Shown here piece after piece: positions 1 through 11,710 of a stretch of DNA of 64,000 nt (its first letter is position 1; every line of letters starts with the position of its first letter). Under the pieces are notes generated by a model, which saw only the letters and a program-made list of their open reading frames with translations, searched no databases and was not told the DNA's origin. The DNA is from Ophiosphaerella korrae. Lineage: Eukaryota > Ascomycota > Dothideomycetes > Pleosporales > Phaeosphaeriaceae. The translations under genes and the position numbers were made by a program. The stretch lies in contig JALNQF010000052.1 of the NCBI GenBank assembly GCA_028456385.1, positions 1 to 64,000 on the forward strand. The letters run 5' to 3'.

Positions 1-300
1 TAGTAAATATAAAGTATAAAGCTAAGTATATAATAAATTTATAATTTATAATCTTAGTAAATATAAAGTATAAAGCTTACTAAAGAGCCTAGGTATATAG
101 TTAGTAGGATATATATTATTAGAATAGTATTAGTAATTTAATCCTTTAACTATAGAACGCTAATATAAGATAGTTATAAAATATCTTCTATTATTTATAG
201 TTATTATAGATCTCTATATAAGCTTTTATTATTACTTTATAATCTACTAACTCTTTTAAGATAAGTACTTATAGTTAATAATAGGTAGCCTATTATATAT
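1..300 (-). repeat. Left arm of a large RIP-mutated inverted repeat
   Basis: Read on the minus strand, this segment closely matches the plus strand at about 4985-5290, so the two are inverted copies of one repeat. Shared landmarks are a duplicated 23-bp motif about 55 bp apart (1-23 and 56-78 here) and a long match around 130-225. The arm is nearly all A/T and rich in TpA, as expected after RIP. It may be an LTR piece or an unrelated repeat cut by the window edge. LTRs of one element should be direct repeats, so it is not simply the partner LTR of the element at 310-4970. Confidence 0.65.
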
Positions 301-309
301 CTCTATCTA

Positions 310-3300
310 TAATAATCTTATCTAGTAGTCTATATTAACTAATTATAGTTCCTAAGACTTAGTATATAGTAACTTCTATCTTACTTTTCTTTTTATATAG
401 TTAAAAGTATATATACTTTATAAGTTTATTTACTATTATTATAATTCTATTATATTTAATTCTTAATATTAGATCTTTAGACTTTAGTAGTTTTATAATA
501 AAGTTTATTATAATAACTCTCTATAGTTATTCTAGAATTTCTACTAGTTATAATATTCTATATAGTATATATCTATTATATTTATTCTTATAATATTCTA
601 TATAATCTTATAGTACTTCTATTACTAATTATCTTACTTTTAAGATATAGTAGTCTCTTAAGAGTCTATTTAATATTTTATTAATACTTTAGTATCTATA
701 TACTAGTAATTTATAGAATTATTATATAAATTCTTTTTAAATCTTACTTAGAATATATATTCTTCTATAAGCTTATACAAGTCTTTCTTAGATTTCTAGT
801 TTTTCTATTTCTTTAGGTACTTTTTACGTTATTTTCTAAATCTATTTATCTAGCTTACTACTTATTCTTTTAAGTGTTGTAGCTATTTTAGGTATATTTA
901 AGACTAAATATCTTTCTTTATTCTTAACTAGAATAGTACTAGTAGTACTTACTTCTTCTTATAAGTCTAGTCTTCTACTAAAGGCGTCTTTAAGTTAGTT
1001 ATTCTTTCCTTTAATATATATAATTTCTATATTTAATATTAATAGAAATTCCTACTATTTTATATATTATTATAATAGTACTTTATTTATTATAAATCCT
1101 ATAAGGTTTTTATAGTCTATATAGACCTTTATCTAATACTTTACTCTTTATAGATATATTCTCTATTATTTAAATACTTTATAGATTACTAGTATTTCTT
1201 TATTATAGATTAAGTAGTTAAGTTCTTCTATTTTTATCTTCTTAGAGAAATATTTAACTAAGTATTTCTTTTTAGTTTCTAGGTCTTCTTATATTAGTGC
1301 TATTCTATAGACTAAGTTAGATACGTCTATTTTTACTATTACTAGTAGGTCTAAGTTATATATTCTAATAACTAGGTTTTCTATAAACTTTCTTTTAATC
1401 TTTTTAAATACTTTATTATACTCTTTTATCTACTTAAATAGTATATCTTTCTTTATAAGTTTTGTTATTAGCTCTATATTTTTAGACTATCTTACTATTA
1501 GCTTTTTATAAAAGTTAGCTAACTTATAAAATTATTATACTTTTTTTAAGTTTTTTAGTATTAGATATTTATTAATTAATCTAATCTTTTTTAAGTTAAT
1601 TTTAATTTTTCCTAGTTTAATAATAAATCTAAGGAAATCTATTTCTTTTATATAGAACTTGTATTTTCTTATTTTAAGAAATAATTTATTTTCTACTAGT
1701 TTCTCTAGTACTTTATATATATATTATACGTGTTCTTCTTTTAATTCTAAGAATATAAGGATATTATTTAGGTATATAAATATAAATACGTCTAAGTACT
1801 CTCTTAGTACTATATTAATTCTTTTTTAGAAAACTACTAGTACGTTTATTAAGCTAAATAGTATAACTAAGTATTTATATAGTTTATACTATATTCTAAA
1901 CGCTATTTTTTACTTATCTCTTTTTCTTATTCTAATTTAGTAGTATACGTTCTAGATATCTAGTTTTATAAAGATTTTTACTCTTAATAGTTTATCTTGT
2001 ATTTTATCTATTTATAGTAATAAGTATTAGTTTTTATTTATAATTACGTTAGTTTTTCTAAAATCTATATAAAGTCTCTTATTTTTTATTCTCTTTTTAT
2101 CTATAAATATAAGTCTATATACTACTAAAGATTTAGATTCTTTTATCTATTCCTTTTTTATTATATTTTAGATAAATATTTATTTAATTTTAGATTCTTC
2201 TTCTATTTTTTAGTAGACTAAGCTCTATCTTATATCTTTATCTTTTTCTAGTTCTATTACTAAATCCTATAGTTAGTATTTAAGAAAGTAATCTTCTAGC
2301 TCTATAAGCTATTTTTCTTATTTCCTATATTTTTTAAGGAATTCTCCTTTATAAGTACTTATATTAGCCTTTAATATATCTATTCTATAGTAATTAATTT
2401 CTCTTATTCTTTAATTAATATATAGGTTAATTATCTATAACTATAGTATACCTAATATTATATCTTATTTATTATTAATTATTATTATATCTATAACTAT
2501 ATTCTTAATTATTATTCTTTCTAGTTCTAATATAGAGAGAATTGTTTTAAACCTAATAGGTTCTTAAAATAGTTTTCCTTTAATTATACTTAGTTATTAA
2601 GAGTATTTCTTTATTATATACTTTATTCCTTATATTTCTATAAACTTTCTTAATATAAAGTTTCTTATAGCTTTACTATTAATTATTAATTACGCTTTCT
2701 TTCTTTTGTATATACTTATTTTTATAATATATAGGCCTTTTATACTTTTTAGCTTTTTTTACTTAGGTATTTTTATAAATTATCTATCTTTCTAAAGCTA
2801 TAGTTTTATTTTAAGTTTATATTCTTTATATTTTAGATATTTATTATTTATATATTTATACTATAGTCTTCTTAAGACGTATTTTTTTATTAGTTTAAGT
2901 CTAGGCCTTACTACTATATATCTATCTTTTAGAATTATTTCTTATCTTTAGATATCTTTTACTAGAATTACTCTTATATAGTTATAGCCTCTTCTTCTTA
3001 TAAGCTATATATTATTATTTACTTTAGGGTTCCTATATATAATATAATTCTTATCTAAGTATAATATCTATAATACTTTAAAATATACTAGATACTTTAG
3101 ATCTATTATTTTATTATCTTTTTTCTAGTATCTATCTTTACTAAGTATATTTATTATTAGGATATAGTATACTATTAGTACTCTTAGTATATAGGCTTTA
3201 TTAATCTATTATATTTTTCTTATAAAGTATTACTATTCTCTTTATATAAGTATCTTTCTTACTATAACTATATATTATTTTATTTATTCTTAAAATAGTA

Positions 3301-4970
3301 TAAATTTTATTTCTTTAGGATTATATTCTTTTTAGTCTTTATACACTTCTTCTATACTTATAACTATTAAGTATATTTAAATAAATCTCTATTCTTTATT
3401 TTATTTCTCTATATCTATTATTATATAGCTATTATAGCTATATATTATTAGCTAAGTATATTCTATACTTTTTATACTAACTTATTTCTTACTTTTTTAT
3501 AGTTCTTTAGAAGTAGTTATAGTAGTTTCTTTATCTAGTACTAGTCTTTTAGCCTAGATTAATAGTATCTAAGGCTCTTCTCTTTTTAAGTTTTCTATTA
3601 GTAGGTCTATTATATATACTATTTCTTCTAGCTATACTTTTATTCTATTTTTTTTTATTATAACTACTCTATATCTCTATTTCTATAAAAACTATATTAC
3701 TCTTTACTTACTAAAAAGATATATATAGTAGTTATTATTATAATAAAAAGTTTAATAAAGTATTATATATTATACTTCTTTACTTCTAGCTACTTTCTTT
3801 TAAAGTTTAGCTTATACTTATAGTACTTCTTTTTTTTTCTTAGTTATTTTTAACTAAGTTTCTTTTTTTAAGTTCTTACTTCTATAGTCTTTTATAAAGT
3901 ATCTAGGTTTCTTATATTTATAGTATACTATATCTTTCTTCTTTTATAATTAGTAATCTTTTATGTAGTAGCCTTTCTTACTATAGTTAAAGTATATAAA
4001 GTCTTTATTCTTTTTTTTTTTTTATCTTTATTTATATTAAGGATTATTAGGTCTCTCTTATTATAGGCCTAGGTGTAGTTCCTATACTTATTCTTTTTCT
4101 ATTTTTAGAGGTTATTATTAATTTAGATTACTTATTATTTTAAAGCTTCTAATATTTATAGTTTTTCTATATAAATTATTTTATATTAGATTTTAGAGTT
4201 TAGTCCTTATTTAAATTATAATATTAGGGCTAATTTATTTTATTCTATATTCTAAGATAATTATTTAAATTATAATATATATTTAGGAATACTTTAGTTT
4301 TATATAAGCTTTTCTAATTATTCTTTAGCTTATTAAGTAATATTTATATCTCTAAATACTACTCTTATTTATTTAGTAAAGTATTTATAACTTCTAAAAA
4401 TAGCTTTTATTTTATTCTTTTAGGTTATTAGAGAGTATATTATATAGTCTATCTAGTAAGGTTTATCTTATCTTATTATATCTTCTTTAAAGTATAATCT
4501 AATATATATTACTTTCTTTTCTTCTATATTAAAGTATAGTACTTATATATCTATCTAGAGTTATACTAAAGCTATAAAAGGTTTTAGTTTCTCTCTTTTT
4601 TTATTAAACTTCTTAAGAATAAGTATCTTTAGTAGTTTCTTTTTTATACTTATCTCTAAGTATTATATAATTAGTTCTATCTAGTTTTATCTTTTAATAA
4701 TAGCTTTAATCTAAGCTTTATTTTATTTTATATATTCCTAAAGTTCTCTATTCTAGGTTTCTAGGGTATTAATTACTATTTTTATATCTTTTTTTTTAGA
4801 GATTAAGTTATTTATATAGTCTCTAATATCTTTCTATACTATATTATCTAACTTATAACTACTTATAAGTACTTTAGTTACTTTTCTAGTTAAACTTTCT
4901 ACTATTATATTAGCTAGACTATACGCTACTTACGCTTTACTTTTTATAATAACTAGATTAGTAAAGTATA
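310..4970 (-). mobile_element. RIP-inactivated Ty3/gypsy LTR retrotransposon relic (element A)
   Basis: Minus-strand translation follows the gypsy gene order with many stops. Two gag nucleocapsid zinc knuckles (C-x2-C-x4-H-x4-C) lie at 3953-3994 and 3884-3925, with every Cys and His now Tyr. Reverse transcriptase is recognisable from about 2050 to 1740; its YLDD catalytic box at 1765-1776 reads YLNN. RNase H remains near 1250-1000. The integrase core lies near 520-320, with its first catalytic Asp region changed to Asn. All these changes are C-to-T or G-to-A in a CpA/TpG context, which is the RIP signature. Integrase stops at the left repeat arm, so the 3' end (rest of integrase, LTR) is missing here. 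No frame is functional. The outer limits are approximate, and the protease was not located. Confidence 0.85.
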
Positions 4971-4984
4971 ATAGGCCTCCTATT

Positions 4985-5290
4985 ATTAACTATAAGTACT
5001 TATATTAGGAGAGCTAAAGAATTACAAAGTAATAGTAAAAGTTTATATTAGGATCTATAATAACTATAAATAATAGAAGATATTTTATAACTATCTTGTA
5101 TTAGTGTTCTATAGTTAAAGGATTAAATTACTAATACTATCCTAATAATACGTATTATTACTAACTATATACTTAAGCTTCTTAGCTAGCTTTATACTTT
5201 GTATTTACTAAGATCGCGAATTATAAATCTATTACGTATTTAGCTTTATACTTTATATTTACTAAGATTATAAATTATAAATTTATTATA
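4985..5290 (+). repeat. Right arm of the RIP-mutated inverted repeat
   Basis: This is the inverted partner of 1-300. It carries the same duplicated motif (5188-5210 and 5242-5264, period about 54). A few CG sites (for example around 5213-5218) survive that are TA in the left arm, so the two copies were mutated independently. It lies at the 5' side of minus-strand element A and immediately before plus-strand element B. Confidence 0.65.
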
Positions 5291-5340
5291 TATCTCTATT
5301 ATAGTTAATCTTCTAATCTAGTTTATTTTCTTATAAGTTA
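5281..5340 (+). repeat. 60-bp direct repeat, copy 1 (possible LTR end)
   Basis: This 60-bp stretch aligns without gaps to 8731-8790 at roughly 80 percent identity, counted by eye. The two copies flank element B in the same orientation, as LTR ends would. Most mismatches are transitions, as RIP would leave. The claim that they are LTR ends is inference, because the complete LTR boundaries are not visible. Confidence 0.5.
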
Positions 5341-5479
5341 TATATGTTGTTATTACCTATAGTAAGGCTAATTAGTTCGAATTAGTTTCTTCTTATTATA
5401 GCTATAATAGTAAAGAGTAAAGTAAAAATAAGCTTATAAAGAACTTAAGTAAGTTTATATTATACTACTAGTTCTAAAG

Positions 5480-7757
5480 TAATTTTATAGTAATAAGACT
5501 CTAGTTATTAAGATAAATATATCTAATCTAGCTTATAGAGTAATAGTACTACAAGAATATAAAAAAAAATAGTATCTAATTATATACTACTTAGAGAAGT
5601 TTATAGAATAAGAAAAAAGATATAATATATATAATAAAGAGCTCCTTATAATAGTTAATATACTTAAATATTAGAGAGTAAATACTAAAAGTATAGTAAA
5701 GTAATTATTAAGATAGATTATAAGAACCTAATATACTTTATAATAAGTAAGAAGTTAAAAAATAAGTAGATATAATAGTTAGAACTACTAAGATAGTATA
5801 AATTTAAGATCTAGTACGTACTAGGTAAAGAAAATAGCTAAGTAGATATACTTAGCTAAAGATATAATATTATAGAAAAAAGATAAGTAGTAAAAAAAGC
5901 TATACTCTAAAATAATAAATAAAGATACTTAGTACTAAATATATAACTAGTAGAAGAATAAAAAATTAATAACTTAGTTAAAATTATAAATAAAGTTCTA
6001 AAAGAATTATAAAAAGTAATTATATAATAATACTATAATAACTTAGTATATAAGTACTTAGAGATTATATAAACTATAGAACTATAAAGGAGTTATCTTT
6101 TATATCTCTTATTTTCGTACTAATATTAGTAAGTTTATAACTTACTAATATTACAAACTTACTAATATTATAAACTTACTAATATTATAAACTTACTAAT
6201 ATTACGAACTTACTAATATGTTAGTAAGTTTACAACTTACTAATATTTAACTACCTTTCTACTTTTAGTTAGCGCTTAGTAAGCTACTAGGTATATATAC
6301 CTAGTACTTACTTAGATAGCTTTATCTACTATTTACTTTTTTTAGTTAATTATTAAAACTACTTTATTAAGTTATCTTATATAAAGTCTACTTTATAAGA
6401 ACTAATCTAGAAGAATTATAGATTTAGTAAAATAAAAGAGAAAGTAATATAGTTTATTAAAGAATATATAGATTACTAGAAGAATAAGTATAAGATATAT
6501 ATACTTTATAGAGAAATATAAGTAATTAAGATACTAGAAAAACTATAAATATATATTATAATAGACTTTATTATAGGACTACTAATATTAAAGGACTTAG
6601 TAATAAGAATAGGATATAATATAATAGTAGTAATTGTATACTAATTTATAAAATATACTAAGATAGAGAAATTCTAAAGTAATTATATAGTAAATTAGCT
6701 AAGATACGTACTACTAGATATACTAATATAAAGATATAAGATACTAAAAAGTATTATTAGTAATAAAGATAAGCTTTTTATATCTAACTACTAGATAACG
6801 CTATTTATAGTAATAGAGATAAAAAGAAAGATATTAATAGCTTATTATCTATAAATAAATAGATAGATAGAGTAAACTAACTAAATATTAAAGATATACT
6901 TATAGATTTATAATAATTAGAAGTAAAATAATTAAGTATTACTATTACTTATAGTATAATTAGTATATAATAATAAGTACTAAGAAGTAATAAGTAAAAT
7001 ACCTTATTTTATAAACTATAGAATATACTCTAATTTATTTAAGAGAATACTACTAGGACCTAAGATAGAAGTAGTATTAGTTAGAGTTAAAGATATATAA
7101 GAACTCTATAATAAAATAAAATAAAAACTAGAAAAAGCTTAGAAATAAAGAATTTTATATATTAATTAAAAATAAAAAATAGTACCTTAGCTAAAAGAAA
7201 GGGATAAAGCGTATTTTTATATAAAAAATCTATAGATAAAGTAACTTAGTAAAGGACTATACTATATTAAGGTTAGACTATTTTTAGTTAAGGAAGATAA
7301 TAGGCTAGTAATAAAAATACTAGAAATACTTAAAAATACTAAGATATACCCTAAGTTCTATATAAGCCTACTAGAACTAGCTAAGCTAAAAATACTAGTA
7401 TAGTAATAATTCTAATATTAAAAAGAGGAGGATAATAAGTTTAAAGTTAAAAACTTATAAGGATATTAAGAAATAGGATATAACGCCTTCTAAAGTATAT
7501 AGTTTCTCTAAAAGTAGCTAGTAAAATAGAAAGGCTACTTAGTAAGTAAAAATATATAAGAACCTAAAGCTAATCTATAGAATTATTAGTAGATACTTAA
7601 GAAAGTAAGAAATAAATATAATATACTAGGATATAATAGATATATTAGTAGAAAGAAGTTCTATAATAAACCTAACTATATAGAGCTTATAAAGCGCCTT
7701 AATTTATAATAAATTTATCTAATAAGCTAATAGTAAACTAGATAGTAAGAGAGGAGG
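5480..7757 (+). mobile_element. RIP-inactivated chromodomain Ty3/gypsy relic (element B), 5'-truncated
   Basis: Plus-strand translation shows the start of RNase H at about 5490-5560. The conserved YNIYNKELL-type RNase H block lies near 5615-5660 and the K-N-L-x-Y-F block near 5720-5750. Integrase follows from about 6380 to 6960, with the S-D-R-G-like box near 6760 and the H-P-Q-T-D-G-Q-like region near 6820-6850, both degraded. Next come the integrase tail (7340-7385) and a chromodomain near 7440-7590 in which V-K-W-K-G-Y and W-E-P are still readable apart from Trp-to-stop changes. A purine-rich tract at 7747-7757 fits a polypurine tract before the 3' LTR. gag, protease and most of reverse transcriptase are absent. 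The chromodomain marks it as a chromovirus-type element. Confidence 0.8.
6119..6247 (+). repeat. 17-bp tandem repeat inside element B
   Basis: About five head-to-tail copies of a 17-bp unit (AAACTTACTAATATTAT with small variants) sit between the RNase H and integrase relics. Copies in the opposite orientation at both ends make the whole array partly palindromic. Confidence 0.85.
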
Positions 7758-8373
7758 TAATATTAATAGTAGTAGTAAAATAGTTAAGAACTTATACTAA
7801 TACTTTATTACTTTCTTACTTTAACTCTAATACTAGGTATAAGGCCTTATAATAAGTACGCTCTTTAGTAGATTTTAATATTTTTTTATTATATAGTAAA
7901 TAAGTAATAATAATAGTAAAAAGTTTTTTATTATTATTAACTTTTTTTATAAAACTTTTTATAAGTTTAATTAAGAAACTCTTAAGTTATACTAATATAA
8001 AGATACTTTATATAAGTATACTTAGTATACTTTAGAGTAAAATCTAGTATAATAAAATAAAGAATACTTAAAAGAAAATAATATAAATAAAGTATTTTAG
8101 AAATATAGTTTATAGTAAAGATTTCTAATAAGAAATAAAGTTTATAAAACTATAAAAGAAGTAATATTATAGTAAGATAGTTTTTAACTAGAAAGTAGAG
8201 TAAACTACTTATAAGCTAGACCTAGCTAATAAAGGCCTAGGCTTAAGAATAGACTTAGTATAAGAAAAGAGGATAGTATTATAATACTAAGTAGTAGGTA
8301 AGCTATTATATTATACGTAATTAGGCTAAGTAATATAGTATAGTAGAATATATAACTATTTAGTAGTAAACGC

Positions 8374-8445
8374 TTTAGAGTAAATACTCTAGAGTAAATA
8401 CTCTAGAATAAGTACTCTAGAGTAAACACTCTAAAGTAAGTACTT
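8374..8445 (+). repeat. 14-bp palindromic tandem repeat
   Basis: About five copies of a TACTCTAGAGTAAA-type unit lie in tandem. Each unit is itself nearly palindromic around CTCTAGAG. Sequence drift between copies is mostly transitions. Confidence 0.8.
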
Positions 8446-8529
8446 AGAAATAAATACTAGATAGTAAGTATATAAGAACGTTAATAGACCTTTATAGACT
8501 ATTATATTTAATCTCTTTTTTACTTCTTA

Positions 8530-8614
8530 TCTTAATAGAGTATTATAACTAATACTTTAATTAGATTCTTATTTACTTATTAATACTTATATACTTTATA
8601 ATACTCTAATAAGA
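8530..8614. repeat. Small foldback: 19-bp inverted repeat
   Basis: The 19 bases at 8530-8548 pair with 8596-8614 with one mismatch across a 47-base loop. It could be a very small non-autonomous DNA element or chance pairing in AT-rich sequence. No target-site duplication could be fixed. Confidence 0.45.
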
Positions 8615-8730
8615 GCTAACTATTAATTAAGTTAAGTAACTAACTTATTTATTAACCTTGCCTATCTTATAGAAGCTTACTTACTCTTATTACTTTTACT
8701 TAGTTCTAAGGACTTAATATAAATTTACGA

Positions 8731-8790
8731 ATTTATTACGTATCTTAGTTATAATTAGTTTTCTAATTAAGTTTATTATCTTATAAGTTA
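8731..8790 (+). repeat. 60-bp direct repeat, copy 2 (possible LTR end)
   Basis: This is the partner of 5281-5340, ungapped and about 80 percent identical by eye, in the same orientation on the far side of element B. Confidence 0.5.
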
Positions 8791-9305
8791 TTACCTTATA
8801 TTATAAGTTAGAGCTTTACTCTATATAATTTAAGTAAGCTTATAGTAGTAAGTAAGCTATATAAGCTATTTAAGCTACTCTACTATATATAAGTAGCTTA
8901 GCTTAGATAGCTCTTTAATTAATAATTATCTTTTACTTATTCCTAAGCTTATATCTTATAATACCCTACTTATCTTATACTTTATTAGTAACTAAGTTAA
9001 AACTAATAAGTTCTATCTTAGTTTCTTTTATTATATCTATAATACTATTAATAAAGATAATAGTAGTTAGTTTAATAAAAGTCTTACTAGTAAATAAATA
9101 AAAAAGCTTCTTAAATTAGCTTAAACTAATAAAAGTAAAAGACTACTATATAATATATAAAGTACTTCTTAATAAAATTTTAGACTACTTTAATAATTTT
9201 ATACTTCTTTTATAAGTATCTAGCTTGCTAATAAGTTACTAAACTAAAGGGGTATATTAGATAAGAAGAATATAATATAGCGATTTTAGCTATTACTTTT
9301 ATAGA

Positions 9306-10406
9306 AATACGATCTAAAGCACGATTAGATGCGCGATTAGATGCGCGATAGCATGTGTGCAGAGAAGCGCAACAGATTCCGGGTGCACCTGGAATCTGCT
9401 AATTGGCTCGCTTGAGCTAGTGCAGCGATCTGATTGGCTCGGCGCACGAGCGTGACGATCGCCAAGCTGCCAACCCCGCCGCAGCTGAAAGATCACAGCC
9501 TCGACCCTCACGAACAAAGGAATTGAACAAAGGATCTCACATGCGAGGAGATAGACTACGTCAGTGCAACTGATACAACAAAGAAACTAGCACCTCAACA
9601 GATTGAGTGCTGAGGATCCGGCTCGCCGCCGTCTCGAGAGACCCAGCCGAGACCGCCGCATCGCAGATACATAGATAGAGCGCAGGGCCAGAGATAGACA
9701 GACACAGAGATCAATCAATCAACTCTTTTCTTACTTCAACTCACATCCATCAATTTGTGACCCCAAAATCTGACACAGCCCTACATATTTAGCTGCCCCA
9801 ACAGATAGGATAATACAATGCAATTCCACAATATTCATCACAGATGGGTGCGTGCCCATCCCTACCTACATTGCTAAGGAGAAGTTATCCCCTAACTTGT
9901 TGAGCTTTGCTAATAACTTCAGACAGAGGCTAGTTAAATTGACTCCTGTTATGGCCTGTTACATGTGTAAGGTCGCACAGCGCCTCTTGATTTTATATGG
10001 CTTTGGGTCGAATCGGCTTTCGCCTTAGCAAAAGTTATCAGCCGGATGATCCTATACGTTAGTGTGTATTATAATAGGGGTTTGCCTGGGTTAGCGGCTC
10101 GCTTGTAGAGTGCGTTGGTGAGAGAGCCTCCAGCGCCTCCTTAGGATGCTAGGTGACGCTTGACATTAAATCGGGCCGAGAGGTAGCTGGGCGGCCCTAG
10201 ATTCGGTTCGAAGGCCCAGCTGTCACTATCACAGTTAATAGAGTTTTATGAGGGTTTTGGTGCCGAAAATCCCTGCCAAATGCCCTCATTTTCACAACGT
10301 TGCCACAAGATAGCTCTACTTGTGCCTCTGGAGAATGCTTATATTCGTGCCTCGATCCCATACTTTTGGCAATCCTGTACAGATCGGTGCAATCTTATTA
10401 TTTTTA
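9306..10406. other. Intergenic, normal-GC flank of the RIP block
   Basis: No gene is supported here. Composition is ordinary from 9306 on. The first part has short direct repeats (ACGATTAGATGCGCG-like, about 9318-9350). The stretch at about 9600-9790 resembles retrotransposon LTR or leader sequence that escaped RIP, but this is only an impression. The final 170 bases are the upstream region of the rhodopsin-type gene. Confidence 0.4.
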
Positions 10407-11710
10407 ATGATGTCGGCAAGCGATAGCATCCTACAGGTAGAATCGCAAACCGCACTCATCCATTCGTTGTCCATCGTCTTCGTTACTCTTTCTACTGCAA
10501 GCGTTGGTCTGAGGCTGTACGTTCGTAGCACCGTCCTCAAGGCTATAGGCGCGGATGATGTCGCAATTGCAGTTGCTCAAGTGCTTGCTATTGGAGTCTC
10601 GATATCCACAATCCTTGGTATGATGTGTTGACCGCTTTTGAACTGAACGTCTCTGATGGGTCCCAACTAGAGGCTGTGTGGGGACTTGGTCGACATTCAC
10701 AGTTTGTTCCTCAAGAATCGGCACTCAAACAACTACATGTATGTGCCACAGGCGGAGAGGCTTTTATTTTTATACTTTCCTTCAGTCTTGCTCCCGGGTG
10801 TTGGCCTAGTTCCGCCTATGCTAATATCCTTAGTCCCTTTACGCAGTTATTCTGATCTATAATGCGGCTCAAATCATTGTAAAAACCTCGTTTCTCATCC
10901 AATATCGGCGGTTATTCCCAGGCGGAAAAACTCAGAAAACATGTTTCTGGTTAATCGTGTTCCTTATCCCGTGGGGCATTACGCAGGAACTCCTCCTCGG
11001 CTTGGCATGTGTACCACTTGAATTCATCATCCCTAAGATGGCTGACAAGTGCCTTTCCACTCTCCCAATCTGGGTAGGTTCATACCTTGCGTATATTCAC
11101 CGTTCGCAGCGGCTGATTATTTCTAGTACCTCACCTCTTCCATGAATATTGTAACCGATTTCATGATATTCATCGTTCCTGTGCCGGCGGTCATTAAGTT
11201 GCATATGGGTAAGAGACAAAAGATCCTCTTGTGTGGGCTGTTCTGTCTCGGTTTCTTGTAACTACACCCCGCCCCGCATACTATCTATATTTTAACGCTC
11301 GCAGTACTTGTGTCATCTCCCTAATCCGTATCACTACACTTCGTAAGGCAGTCGACACCACGGATCCTATGTGGGACAACGCTCCGGCGGCATACTGGAC
11401 AGTCATGGAGCTGAACTGCGGAATTATTTGCGCATCCCTGCCAACACTTCGACCATTGATATCGCGTATGATTCCGCAGTTTTTGTCTACAAGGAGCGGG
11501 ACCCGCAGCGGCAGTTATCAACTCAGTTCGCTACAAAAGGAGAGTCGCATAGATTTTAAAAACAGAATTTATATTCGAAGTGAGATTGAGCTTAACAGTA
11601 CAGCTGCGCTGAGAACAGAAGCTGAGGGGTGTTCGCAATCGATAGAGCAGAAGAGCCAGCATGAGGGTTTTCATGCCACGGTCGAGTCAAAGCGCCCCAA
11701 CGAACAATAG
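10407..11710 (+). CDS. Fungal rhodopsin-domain (PTH11/SAT4-type) integral membrane protein
   Basis: This is a seven-helix plasma-membrane-type protein of the fungal rhodopsin-like family; members such as Pth11 act in surface sensing, but no specific role can be given here. I join five exons: 10407-10617, 10671-10742, 10847-11073, 11127-11257 and 11305-11710 (348 residues). The second donor (GTGCCA) is weak and chosen for phase. Family marks are RLYVR and K-x2-G-x-D-D in helix 2, the W-G-x-G-R-H loop, K-T-x-F-L-x-Q-Y in helix 3, the cysteines near KTCFW and DKCL, then the S-S-M-N-I-V-T-D helix and the V-x-S-L-I-R-x-T-T-L helix. The tail after about residue 300 is charged and hydrophilic. The start at 10407 gives the usual short N-terminus; an in-frame codon at 10320 is TTG-like, not ATG. 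It is the first gene beyond the RIP block and appears intact. Confidence 0.75.

Larger units (their letters stand above)
7758..9305. other. RIP-mutated flank: probable 3' LTR of element B and other repeat debris
   Basis: The base composition is the same AT- and TpA-rich type as the relics, with no recognisable protein. The 3' LTR of element B should begin just after the polypurine tract at 7747-7757, but its end is not clear. The stretch contains a 14-bp tandem repeat, a foldback and the second copy of the 60-bp direct repeat, listed separately. Composition changes abruptly to ordinary at about 9305. Confidence 0.6.

Noticed and set aside
1..9305. Centromere or mitochondrial DNA as the reason for the AT-rich block
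   Set aside because: Retrotransposon proteins can be read in order with RIP-type changes, which explains the composition. No mitochondrial genes or tRNAs are seen. A centromere made of the same relics cannot be fully excluded from sequence alone.
9314..9517. Short minus-strand frame at the edge of the RIP block
   Set aside because: No family marks, and it lies in possible repeat flank.
9990..10230. GGTTCGAA-like B-box words suggesting tRNA genes (also near 15186 and 15439)
   Set aside because: No matching A-box, acceptor stem or anticodon arm could be folded around them.
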